A stretch of DNA of 64,000 bases, from positions 186,001 to 250,000 of the forward strand of contig NZ_JAIQZJ010000002.1 in the NCBI RefSeq assembly GCF_020073815.1, in the 5' to 3' direction. The position numbers and the translations under genes are program-made. Of this stretch, positions 26,896-33,326 are shown piece by piece (position 1 is the first letter of the stretch; the number at the start of each line of letters is the position of its first letter). The stretch comes from Nocardioides mangrovi (GTDB lineage: Bacteria > Actinomycetota > Actinomycetes > Propionibacteriales > Nocardioidaceae). Below the pieces are notes generated by a model. The model saw nothing but the letters and a program-made list of their open reading frames with translations. It was not told where the DNA came from and searched no databases.

Positions 26896-28284
26896 TCAGT
26901 GGTCCGTGCCGTCGGCGAGGACGGTGTCGGCGGCGACCCGCTGCGCCGACCGGGCGGTCAGCTCGACGTCGCCGACGACCTGGACGCCCTTGCCGAAGGT
27001 CCAGTCGCCCTCGACCTTGAGCGAGCTCGCCTTGCGCATCGACGGCGCCCCCTCGGGGAAGCGCTTGTCGAACTCGCCGACCAGCTTGTAGAAGTCGCCG
27101 TCGAGGTCGACGAACGGGACGTCGTTGGCGACCTGGTCGAGGACGAAGTCCTGGCCGAGGTCGTAGACGTCCGAGCGCAGCACCAGCAGGTCGTTGGTCG
27201 TCTTGACCGGCACGAAGCGGTCGCGGCCGACCTCGATCAGCCGGGCGCCGTCGAAGACCTCGATCGCGGCGCCCATCGCCGTCTCGACCTGGATCACCTC
27301 GGGCGTGGACTTGTCGCCGGGGTCGACGTTCTTGACGTTGCGGATCAGCGGCAGGCCGAGGATCCCGTCACGCACGTCGAGCGCGTGCTTCATCGCGGCG
27401 AGGTCGAACCAGATGTTGTTGGTCGAGCAGTAGCGGTGCCGGTCCAGGTCGGCGAGCGCCTCCTGGTCGGCCTTCGGCGTCTGCGCCGTCTCGCGCAGCA
27501 CCAGGCGGCCGTCGTTCTTGCGGCGGGCGAAGTGGCCGCCCTTGCGGTCGGAGGGGGTACGCCGGACGGCCTCGATCGCGAACGGCGCGCCCGTGGTCGC
27601 GAACCAGCCGGCGATCTTCGGGTCCGGGACCGCGCCGAGGTTGTCGGAGTTGCTGACGAAGACGCGCTCGTAGCCGGCTGCGATCAGCTGGTCGAGCAGT
27701 CCGGTGCCGCGCAGCGCGGTGTAGAGGTCGCCGTGGCCGGGCGGGCACCACTCGAGGTCGGGGTCCTTGGGGTAGGAGACCGGGGTGAGGTCCTTGGCGA
27801 GGAGCTTGGGCTCCTTGTTCTGCAGGAACTCCAGCGGCAGCCCCTCGACCGGCAGGCCGTCGTAGCGGGCCAGCGCGGCCATCGTGTCCGCGGACGTGCG
27901 GAAGCTGTTCATGAAGATCATCGGCAGCGTCGCGTCGTACTGCGTCCGCAGGTGCAGCACCTGGCGCGCGATCACGTCGAGGAAGGAGAGGCCACGGCGC
28001 ACGCACAGCAGCGACTTGGCGCGGTCCATCCCCATCGAGGTGCCGAGGCCGCCGTTGAGCTTGATGACGGCGGTCGAGCGGATCGCGGCGGCGGCGTCCT
28101 CGTCGGACACCTCGACGCTGCCCAGGGACTCGACATCGACCGGGTCGATGGTCGACTCCGGGATCATGCCGGTCTCGCCATGCTCGAGGAGCCGGTAGTA
28201 GTGGGCGAACGTGTCGATCGCGACCGGGTCGACCCCGGCGGCGGCCATCTTCTCGCGTGCCTTGTTCAGGCCAGCACTTGCCAT
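26896..28284 (-). CDS. UTP-glucose-1-phosphate uridylyltransferase, eukaryote-type (UDPGP family)
   Basis: 462-residue nucleotidyltransferase making UDP-glucose. The nucleotide loop is KLNGGLGTSMGMDRAKSL (~residues 75-92), the signature of the eukaryotic UGP2/UDPGP family; bacterial GalU is shorter (~300) and has a different loop. FMNSFRTSADT, LEFLQNKEPKLL, PPGHGDLYTAL and VSNSDNLGAV are further UDPGP motifs. It occupies the slot that galU holds in mycobacteria, upstream of moeA. UDP-glucose from it could feed the SQD1-like enzyme and glycosyltransferase at 33-38 kb. The ATG has a leaderless -10 box 7 bases upstream. Confidence 0.92.
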   Translation of the reverse strand: MASAGLNKAREKMAAAGVDPVAIDTFAHYYRLLEHGETGMIPESTIDPVDVESLGSVEVSDEDAAAAIRSTAVIKLNGGLGTSMGMDRAKSLLCVRRGLSFLDVIARQVLHLRTQYDATLPMIFMNSFRTSADTMAALARYDGLPVEGLPLEFLQNKEPKLLAKDLTPVSYPKDPDLEWCPPGHGDLYTALRGTGLLDQLIAAGYERVFVSNSDNLGAVPDPKIAGWFATTGAPFAIEAVRRTPSDRKGGHFARRKNDGRLVLRETAQTPKADQEALADLDRHRYCSTNNIWFDLAAMKHALDVRDGILGLPLIRNVKNVDPGDKSTPEVIQVETAMGAAIEVFDGARLIEVGRDRFVPVKTTNDLLVLRSDVYDLGQDFVLDQVANDVPFVDLDGDFYKLVGEFDKRFPEGAPSMRKASSLKVEGDWTFGKGVQVVGDVELTARSAQRVAADTVLADGTDH

Positions 28285-28291
28285 GTTCACG

Positions 28292-28297
28292 ATCGTA
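28292..28297 (-). promoter_or_regulatory. -10 box of the UGPase promoter (leaderless, overlaps the fthC -10)
   Basis: On the minus strand TACGAT is followed by 7 bases and the ATG at 28284. Two bases (28296-28297) are shared with the opposing fthC -10 box, so polymerase could not occupy both at once. Confidence 0.6.
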
Positions 28298-28301
28298 GGC
28301 T
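28296..28301 (+). promoter_or_regulatory. -10 box of the fthC promoter (leaderless, overlaps the UGPase -10)
   Basis: TAGGCT is followed by 6 bases and the GTG at 28308. Only 23 bp separate the two divergent start codons. Confidence 0.6.
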
Positions 28302-28307
28302 TCCCGC

Positions 28308-28895
28308 GTGGGAGCCACCCAATCACCTGCCAAAGTCGCCGTCCGCGACCGGCTGCTGACCGCCCGCCGCCGGCGGTCGCTCCTGGACGTCCAGATCGCG
28401 GCCGAGGCCATCGCCGAGCACCTCCTGGCCGTCCCCGACGTACGCCGGGCGGCGACCGTCGCGGCGTACGTCTCGATGGACGGCGAGCCGGGCACCGCAC
28501 CGTTGCTCGACCGGCTCCGCGCAGCCGGCAAGCGGGTCGTGCTGCCGGTGCTGCTGCCCGACGACGACCTCGACTGGGCGGTCTACCCGGACGCACGGTC
28601 GCTCGCCCCGGCCCGCTTCGGGATGCTCGAGCCGACCACCGAGCCGCTCGGCCTCGAGGCCGTCGCGACCGCCGACGTGGTGCTGGTGCCCGGCCTCGCG
28701 GTCGACTCCCGGGGCTACCGGCTCGGCCGCGGCGGCGGCTCCTACGACCGGGCGCTGGGGCGGGTGCCCGTCGGCACCTTCACCTGCATCCTGCTCTACG
28801 ACGAGGAGGTCGGCGTCGCGGTGCCCGTCGAGCCGCACGACCGCCCGGTGGGCTGGGCGGTCTCGCCGTCGGGTCTGCGACGGCTGGGGCCCTGA
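28308..28895 (+). CDS. fthC: 5-formyltetrahydrofolate cyclo-ligase
   Basis: 195-residue enzyme converting 5-formyl-THF to 5,10-methenyl-THF with ATP. The C-terminal DSRGYRLGRGGGSYDRALGR (~residues 134-153) is the ATP/phosphate-binding signature; LLPDDDLDWAVYP and FGMLEPT precede it as in the family. It occupies the same divergent position as Rv0992c in mycobacteria. Its 3' end contains or abuts the promoter of the downstream heat-shock-type gene (CIRCE at 28903). Confidence 0.94.
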   Translation: MGATQSPAKVAVRDRLLTARRRRSLLDVQIAAEAIAEHLLAVPDVRRAATVAAYVSMDGEPGTAPLLDRLRAAGKRVVLPVLLPDDDLDWAVYPDARSLAPARFGMLEPTTEPLGLEAVATADVVLVPGLAVDSRGYRLGRGGGSYDRALGRVPVGTFTCILLYDEEVGVAVPVEPHDRPVGWAVSPSGLRRLGP

Positions 28896-28897
28896 GA

Positions 28898-28929
28898 TAC
28901 GATTGGCACTCGACGCACCAGAGTGCCAG
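28898..28929 (+). promoter_or_regulatory. -10 box and CIRCE-type HrcA operator of the Ruc-like gene
   Basis: A TACGAT -10 box (28898-28903) runs into TTGGCACTC, a 9-base spacer and GAGTGCCAG (28921-28929). The CIRCE consensus bound by HrcA is TTAGCACTC-N9-GAGTGCTAA; all six inner bases of each arm and the spacer length match exactly. It sits at the start of transcription, the usual place for HrcA repression. Confidence 0.85.
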
Positions 28930-28949
28930 CCCGTGCCCGAAGGAGACCC

Positions 28950-29258
28950 GTGCCCACCTACCAGTACGCCTGCACCGAGTGCGGCCACGCCTTCGAGCAG
29001 GTCCAGAGCTTCTCCGACGACGCGCTGACCGTCTGCCCCGAGTGCCAGGGCAAGCTGCGCAAGCTGTTCAACGCCGTCGGTGTGGTCTTCAAGGGCTCCG
29101 GCTTCTACCGCAACGACAGCCGGTCGACGACCAGCTCCGCGGACACGTCGTCCTCGTCCTCGACCGACACGAAGACCGAGACCACGTCCGCGAGCAAGTC
29201 CGAGACGAAGTCGGAGAGCAAGCCGGCCGCCACGGCGTCGACCGGTTCCTCGGACTGA
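28950..29258 (+). CDS. ruc: FmdB-type zinc-ribbon protein, Ruc-like redox-regulated chaperone
   Basis: 102 residues. The N-terminal zinc ribbon has C8-x2-C11 and C29-x2-C32 (YACTECGHAFEQ; TVCPECQGKLRKLF); after GSGFYRND the last ~50 residues are almost only Ser/Thr/Lys/Glu/Asp, hence disordered. This is the layout of mycobacterial Rv0991c (Ruc), reported as an oxidation-activated chaperone and heat-shock induced. GTG start with AAGGAGA just upstream; an earlier GTG at 28923 lies inside the operator and is rejected. The CIRCE element predicts control by HrcA. Chaperone function is inferred from homology and layout. Confidence 0.82.
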   Translation: MPTYQYACTECGHAFEQVQSFSDDALTVCPECQGKLRKLFNAVGVVFKGSGFYRNDSRSTTSSADTSSSSSTDTKTETTSASKSETKSESKPAATASTGSSD

Positions 29259-29309
29259 CCCCTCTCGGGCGGCCTGTGGAGAGCCGGCGCGGGGCCGGCT
29301 GATCCCGCC

Positions 29310-29315
29310 TAGCGT
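29310..29315 (+). promoter_or_regulatory. -10 box of a leaderless promoter for the SAF-domain gene
   Basis: TAGCGT followed by 6 bases and the ATG at 29322; no Shine-Dalgarno. The same hexamer and spacing recur before mscL. Confidence 0.55.
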
Positions 29316-29321
29316 CGCGGC

Positions 29322-29942
29322 ATGCGCCGCCTCGTCACGCTCCTCCGCCCGGTACGCCGCGCCGTGCTCGCCCGGCGCCGCCTGCTCGCCGCCCTGCTGG
29401 CCGCGGTCGCCGTCGCGACCGGGCTGCACGCGGCCTCCGCCGCGCCGCCGGCCGAGGTGCCGGTCGTCGTCGCGGCGCACGACCTGCCGTCGGGTGCCGT
29501 GCTGACGGTGGGCGACGTGCGCACGGTCGGCTTCGATCCCGCCTCCGTGCCCGAGGGCGCGGTGACCGATCCCGCGGGTCGCACGCTCGCCGCGCCGCTG
29601 CGTGCGGGCGAGCCGCTGACCGACGTCCGGCTGGTCGGGCCGGCGCTGACCGACGGCTACCCCGGGCTGGTCGCCGTGCCGGTGCGGCTGCCCGACGCCG
29701 GCATGGCCGGCCTCCTGGCCGTCGGCGACCGGATCGACCTGGTCGCGGCCGACCCCCAGGGCGCCGCAGCCACCGTCGTGGCGACCGGCGTACCCGTGCT
29801 GGCGCTGCCGGACTCACCCTCCGCGGAGGCGGCGACCGGGCTCACCGGTCGGCTGGTCGTGGTCGGCGCCGAGCCCGCGGAGGTCACCCGGCTCGCCGAC
29901 GCGGCGGTGCGGTCCTTCCTCACCTACGCCTTCGCGGACTAG
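29322..29942 (+). CDS. SAF-domain protein (CpaB/RcpC-like), membrane-anchored
   Basis: 206 residues. A basic N terminus and one helix (LLAALLAAVAVATGLHAASAA, ~22-42) precede a SAF domain with VPVVVAAHDLPSGAVLTVGD, then a segment like the RcpC/CpaB C-terminal region (LAVGDRIDLVAADP). CpaB proteins assemble Flp/Tad pili, but no other tad gene is visible, so a pilus role is unproven. The stop codon TAG forms the first three bases of the mscL -10 box. Confidence 0.75.
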   Translation: MRRLVTLLRPVRRAVLARRRLLAALLAAVAVATGLHAASAAPPAEVPVVVAAHDLPSGAVLTVGDVRTVGFDPASVPEGAVTDPAGRTLAAPLRAGEPLTDVRLVGPALTDGYPGLVAVPVRLPDAGMAGLLAVGDRIDLVAADPQGAAATVVATGVPVLALPDSPSAEAATGLTGRLVVVGAEPAEVTRLADAAVRSFLTYAFAD

Positions 29943-29945
29943 CGT
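29940..29945 (+). promoter_or_regulatory. -10 box of a leaderless mscL promoter, embedded in the upstream stop codon
   Basis: TAGCGT, 6 bases, then ATG at 29952. The TAG is also the stop codon of the SAF gene. Confidence 0.55.
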
Positions 29946-29951
29946 CCCGCC

Positions 29952-30338
29952 ATGAGCGGATTCAAGAACTTCCTTCTCAGGGGCAATCTCGTCGAGCTCG
30001 CGGTCGCTCTGATCATGGCGCTCGCCTTCACGGCGATCGTCACGGCGACCGTCGACCTCATCATGGGCCTGATCGGCAAGATCGGCGGCCAGCCGGACTT
30101 CTCCGGGTGGACCCCCGGCGGGCTCCCCTTCGGCGCCTGGGTCACGGCGGTGATCAGCTTCCTGATCATCGCGGCGGTCGTCTACTTCATGATCGTGAAG
30201 CCCTACACGATGGCGAAGGAGAAGTACTTCCCGAGCCCGGCCCCGGGGACGCCCGAGGACGTCAAGCTGCTGCAGGAGATCCGCGACCTGCTCGCGACGC
30301 AGCAGGGCCGCCCGACCTCGGGTCAGTCGGACATCTGA
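29952..30338 (+). CDS. mscL: Large-conductance mechanosensitive channel
   Basis: 128-residue MscL, the osmotic emergency valve. The N-terminal amphipathic helix and first transmembrane helix read SGFKNFLLRGNLVELAVALI (residues 2-21), with the pore-lining G/A pattern after it; the second helix is VTAVISFLIIAAVVYFMIV (~62-80). The C-terminal bundle EDVKLLQEIRDLLATQQ is intact. The periplasmic loop is short (QPDFSGWTPGG). It ends 4 bp from a convergent small gene. Confidence 0.95.
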   Translation: MSGFKNFLLRGNLVELAVALIMALAFTAIVTATVDLIMGLIGKIGGQPDFSGWTPGGLPFGAWVTAVISFLIIAAVVYFMIVKPYTMAKEKYFPSPAPGTPEDVKLLQEIRDLLATQQGRPTSGQSDI

Positions 30339-30342
30339 TCGG

Positions 30343-30525
30343 TCAGTGACCGCCGTGGTGCGGGGGCACCTGCTCCCGCAACCACCGGTCTCCGGTCGAC
30401 TCGCCCTCGGGCGTCGCCGGGTCGCGCTCGTCGCTGGTGGTCTCCGGCATCGACTCGCCGAAGACCTCCGCGCGACGCTTGCGGCGCTCCCACTCGGCCT
30501 GCTGCTCGGGCGTCCGGTCGCTCAC
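30343..30525 (-). CDS. Small charged protein, unknown function
   Basis: 60 residues, hydrophilic, no membrane helix: SDRTPEQQAEWERRKRRAEV, then FGESMPETTSDERDP and GDRWLREQVPPHHGGH. The GTG overlaps the LCP stop (GTGA at 30522-30525), so it is co-translated with the LCP gene. Codon use is like its neighbours, supporting a real gene. Not recognised; the N-terminal helix is strongly charged and could bind a partner. Confidence 0.65.
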   Translation of the reverse strand: MSDRTPEQQAEWERRKRRAEVFGESMPETTSDERDPATPEGESTGDRWLREQVPPHHGGH

Positions 30526-31730
30526 GTGCACAGCCCGGCATCCTCGAGGGCCTGCGTGTCGGCCTCGTTGGAGCCGCCGCTGCCGCCGTTGCCGCCCCCG
30601 TTGCCGCTGCCGCCGTTGCCCGAGCCCGGCACGTTGCCGGCGCTGATGACGTCCTCGCTCAGCCGCTTGGTCAGCGGCTCGTCGTTGGCGATCTTCTGCC
30701 ACACCTGACGCGCCTGCGGCTGCTTGAAGACCAGGCGGTTGGGGTCGGCGGGGTCCGGGATCTGCGGGATGGTGATGAACTGGATGTTGTCGAGCCCGAT
30801 GTCCTTGAACTCGCTGCCCAGCTCGGCGATCTTCACCAGGTTGCCCAGGCCCTTGTCGACGGTGAGCGACTTGGTCGCCGCGTCGAGGAAGCGGACCAGG
30901 TGGTCGGGGCGGGCGAGCGTGCCGGCCGTGATGACCTGGTGGGCCATCGAGGCGATGAACGCCTGCTGCCGCTTCATCCGGCCCACGTCGGAGCCGTTGC
31001 CGACGACGTACCGCTCGCGCACGTAGTTGAGCGCCTCGGTGCCCTTGAGCTTGCGGGTCCCGGCCTCGATGTTGATCTGGTGGGCCGGGTCGACGATCGG
31101 CTCGGGGATGCAGACCTCGACGCCGCCGATGGCGTCGACCATGCCCTTGAAGCCCTCGAAGTTGACCACGACGTAGTGGTCCAGTCGCACGCCGGTGATC
31201 TGCTCGACCTGCTGGATGGTGCACGCCGGGCCGCCGACCGAGAAGGCCTCGTTCCACATCGCGCCGGTGGCGCCCGGGATCGTGTTGCCGTCGTCGTCCG
31301 TGCAGTCGGGCCGGTTGACGATCAGGTCGCGCGGGATGCTGATGCCGTAGGCCCGCTGCCGGTCCGCGGAGAGGTGGAAGAGGATCGTGGTGTCCGACCG
31401 CTGGCCGCCGCCGGTCAGGTTGTCGATGTTGCAGCCGTCGCAGTCGCGGCTGTCCGACCCCATGACGAGGACGTTGAGCGGCTCCTTCGGACCCTCGACC
31501 GCGACCTTGGTCGGCCGGTCGGAGAGCTGGTCGGAGAAGTCGACCACGTTGAGGTTGCCGTTGAGGTGGCGGTAGAGGAACACGACCGAGAGGCCGGTCG
31601 CGAGGGCCAGCACGACGACGCTCGCGAGGAGGACCTTGCCGACGGTGTGCCGCTTGCGGACCTTGCCACGGCGCTTGGGTACGCTCGTGTCGGACGGGGC
31701 ACCGGTGGTCTCGGGTGCGTCGTCGGACAT
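30522..31730 (-). CDS. LytR-CpsA-Psr (LCP) family glycopolymer transferase
   Basis: 402-residue membrane-anchored protein. A short basic cytoplasmic stretch, one helix (VLLASVVVLALATGLSVVFLY, ~35-55), then the LCP domain: LVMGSDSRDCDGCN, GQRSDTTILFHL, YGISIPRDLIVNRPDC and NYVRERYVVGNGSDVGRMKRQQ, which carry the arginines and aspartates that bind polyprenyl pyrophosphate. The tail is Gly/Asn/Ser-rich. LCP enzymes link secreted glycopolymers to peptidoglycan. The ATG at 31730 is preferred (weak GAGG); an alternative ATG at 31769 would add 13 residues. Confidence 0.9.
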   Translation of the reverse strand: MSDDAPETTGAPSDTSVPKRRGKVRKRHTVGKVLLASVVVLALATGLSVVFLYRHLNGNLNVVDFSDQLSDRPTKVAVEGPKEPLNVLVMGSDSRDCDGCNIDNLTGGGQRSDTTILFHLSADRQRAYGISIPRDLIVNRPDCTDDDGNTIPGATGAMWNEAFSVGGPACTIQQVEQITGVRLDHYVVVNFEGFKGMVDAIGGVEVCIPEPIVDPAHQINIEAGTRKLKGTEALNYVRERYVVGNGSDVGRMKRQQAFIASMAHQVITAGTLARPDHLVRFLDAATKSLTVDKGLGNLVKIAELGSEFKDIGLDNIQFITIPQIPDPADPNRLVFKQPQARQVWQKIANDEPLTKRLSEDVISAGNVPGSGNGGSGNGGGNGGSGGSNEADTQALEDAGLCT

Positions 31731-31897
31731 GGGGCCTCGTGCTCTCGTGCTGTCGGTCGGGGCGGCCACGGCGGCGCTGAGCCGCCGGGTGACGTCGGAA
31801 TCCCCCGGAGCGTACGGAGCGAAACCAAGACGAACCTGAATTGTCCCCTGCCCCGGTGACGCCCGCCAAAACCCCGACGCCGGGTCCGCCGTCTCCC

Positions 31898-31903
31898 TAT
31901 CGT
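31898..31903 (+). promoter_or_regulatory. -10 box of a leaderless promoter for the MarR gene at 31910
   Basis: TATCGT followed by 6 bases and the ATG at 31910, which decides the start over the earlier GTG-like codon at 31841. Confidence 0.55.
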
Positions 31904-31909
31904 GGTCAG

Positions 31910-32431
31910 ATGGAGACCGACGACCGGACGGAGCCCCTCGACCTCGGGGTGCTGCTGGCGGTCGCGTGGGCGACCTTCTTCGACCGGCTGCACCACCACA
32001 TGGCCGACCGCGGCTTCGCCAACTTCACCACCCGCACCGGCTTCCTGCTCCGCGTGCTCGACTCCCAGGCGCTGAGCCTGCGCGAGGTCGCCGACCGGCT
32101 CGAGGTGTCGAGCCCGGCGGCGCTCAAGGTCGTCGTCGCCATGGAGGAGGAGGGGTACGTCGAGCGGGTCTCCACGCCCGGTGACCGGCGGGTCCGAGCG
32201 ATCTCGCCGACCCTCCGCGGCCTCGCGGCCCTCGCCGAGGCGCGGGCGTTCCACCGCGAGTACGAGCGGCGGATGGCCGCCCGGCTCGGGGAGGACAGCG
32301 TCATCGCCCTGCGCCGGGCCCTCGAGGAGATCGGCGCGGACGCCTCGGAGGCGATCCCGGGGGTGCTGCGTCAGCGGGCCGAGTCGGCACGGGCCGCCGC
32401 CTCCACCACGTCGCCACCGCCAGACCGGTGA
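31910..32431 (+). CDS. MarR-family transcriptional regulator
   Basis: 173 residues with a winged helix: LSLREVADRLEVSSPAALKV (~residues 53-72) is the HTH and STPGDRRVRAISPTLRG the wing. The N-terminal dimerisation helix contains WATFFDRLHHHMADRGF. The C-terminal tail is Ala/Ser/Pro-rich and overlaps the 3' end of the convergent BASS transporter gene by 131 bp. It may control that transporter, upstream of which an inverted repeat TTAAC-N4-GTTAA is found; this is inference. Confidence 0.85.
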   Translation: METDDRTEPLDLGVLLAVAWATFFDRLHHHMADRGFANFTTRTGFLLRVLDSQALSLREVADRLEVSSPAALKVVVAMEEEGYVERVSTPGDRRVRAISPTLRGLAALAEARAFHREYERRMAARLGEDSVIALRRALEEIGADASEAIPGVLRQRAESARAAASTTSPPPDR

Positions 32432-33302
32432 TCACGTCCCACAGGCCCCACAGGGCGGCGACGAACGCGACACCGCCCAGGTCGTCGAAGAAGCCGAGCG
32501 CGAGCACCAGCGCCAGTCCGGTGTTGCGCACGCCGAGCTCGAAGGTCATCGCCCGCACGCCCGGCTCCGGGAGCCGTACGGCGCGGCCGGTGCCGTAGCC
32601 GACCAGCAGCGAGACGAGGTTCTGCGCCACGATCGCGACCGCGACCGCGCCGAGGTAGGTCACGAGCGTGTTCAGCTGGCCGGCCAGCCCGCCCACGATG
32701 ATGAGCAGGAGCAGCACCAGCGCGGCGGGCTCGACGAACCGGCGCGCCCACGCCGACGCCGCGGGCCACCGCCACCCGACGAGGAGGCCGGCGGCGAACG
32801 GCACGCCGATCAGCAGCGCGACGTCGACGACCATGTCCCACGGATCCAGGTGGACGTCGCGCAGCAGGGCGTCCGCGGCGGGGTTGAGCGCGCACCAGGC
32901 GGCGACCGCCACCGGCGTGACCGCCACCGCGACCACGTTGGACGCGGCGGTCATCGAGATCGACAGCGCGACGTCGCCGCGGGCGCGGTGGGTGAGGATG
33001 TTCGAGAGGTTCCCGGCCGGGCAGCAGACGACCAGGATCATGCCGATCGCGACGGACCCCCGGACGTCGAGGACCAGGGTGAGCAGCACGGTCAGCGCCG
33101 GCATCACGACGTACTGCGCGGCGAGCCCGGCCGCGATCACCCCAGGCCGCCGGGCGACGGCGCGGAAGTCCTCGAGCCGGGTGTCGAGCGCGATGCCGAA
33201 GAGGAAGACCGCGATCACGATCTTGGTGACCAGCTGGAAGCCGTCCCCGAGCTCGATCTGCAGGTGGTCGATGTCCGGCGCCGCGGACGCGAGCAGCATC
33301 AC
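32301..33302 (-). CDS. BASS-family (bile acid:sodium symporter-like) transporter
   Basis: 333 residues with about nine helices. VVCCPAGNLSNILTHRARGDVALS (quoted in part: CCPAGNLSNILTHRARGD, ~95-112) and FELGVRNTGLALVLAL (~250-265) are the discontinuous-helix motifs that bind sodium in BASS proteins. The last ~33 residues are Pro/Arg-rich and overlap the convergent MarR gene; they are probably not conserved. It starts 20 bp after the glycosyltransferase stop on the same strand and may share its operon. Substrates in the family range from bile acids to keto acids and organic anions; none can be assigned. Confidence 0.85.
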   Translation of the reverse strand: MMLLASAAPDIDHLQIELGDGFQLVTKIVIAVFLFGIALDTRLEDFRAVARRPGVIAAGLAAQYVVMPALTVLLTLVLDVRGSVAIGMILVVCCPAGNLSNILTHRARGDVALSISMTAASNVVAVAVTPVAVAAWCALNPAADALLRDVHLDPWDMVVDVALLIGVPFAAGLLVGWRWPAASAWARRFVEPAALVLLLLIIVGGLAGQLNTLVTYLGAVAVAIVAQNLVSLLVGYGTGRAVRLPEPGVRAMTFELGVRNTGLALVLALGFFDDLGGVAFVAALWGLWDVITGLAVATWWRRRPVPTRPADAAPPGSPPRRPRRSPRGPGAGR

Positions 33303-33312
33303 GCTCGCATTG

Positions 33313-33326
33313 TTAACTCAGGTTAA
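33313..33326. promoter_or_regulatory. Inverted repeat TTAAC-N4-GTTAA upstream of the BASS gene
   Basis: A 14-bp perfect pair of 5-base arms around TCAG, in an AT-richer patch 11 bp before the BASS start. Its last bases include the stop codon of the glycosyltransferase. The size and symmetry suit a MarR-type dimer; the nearest MarR gene is the one at 31910. Confidence 0.55.

Noticed and set aside
29322..29942. Tad/Flp pilus assembly cluster
   Set aside because: Only one CpaB-like SAF protein is present; no TadA, TadB/C, prepilin or peptidase genes lie nearby.
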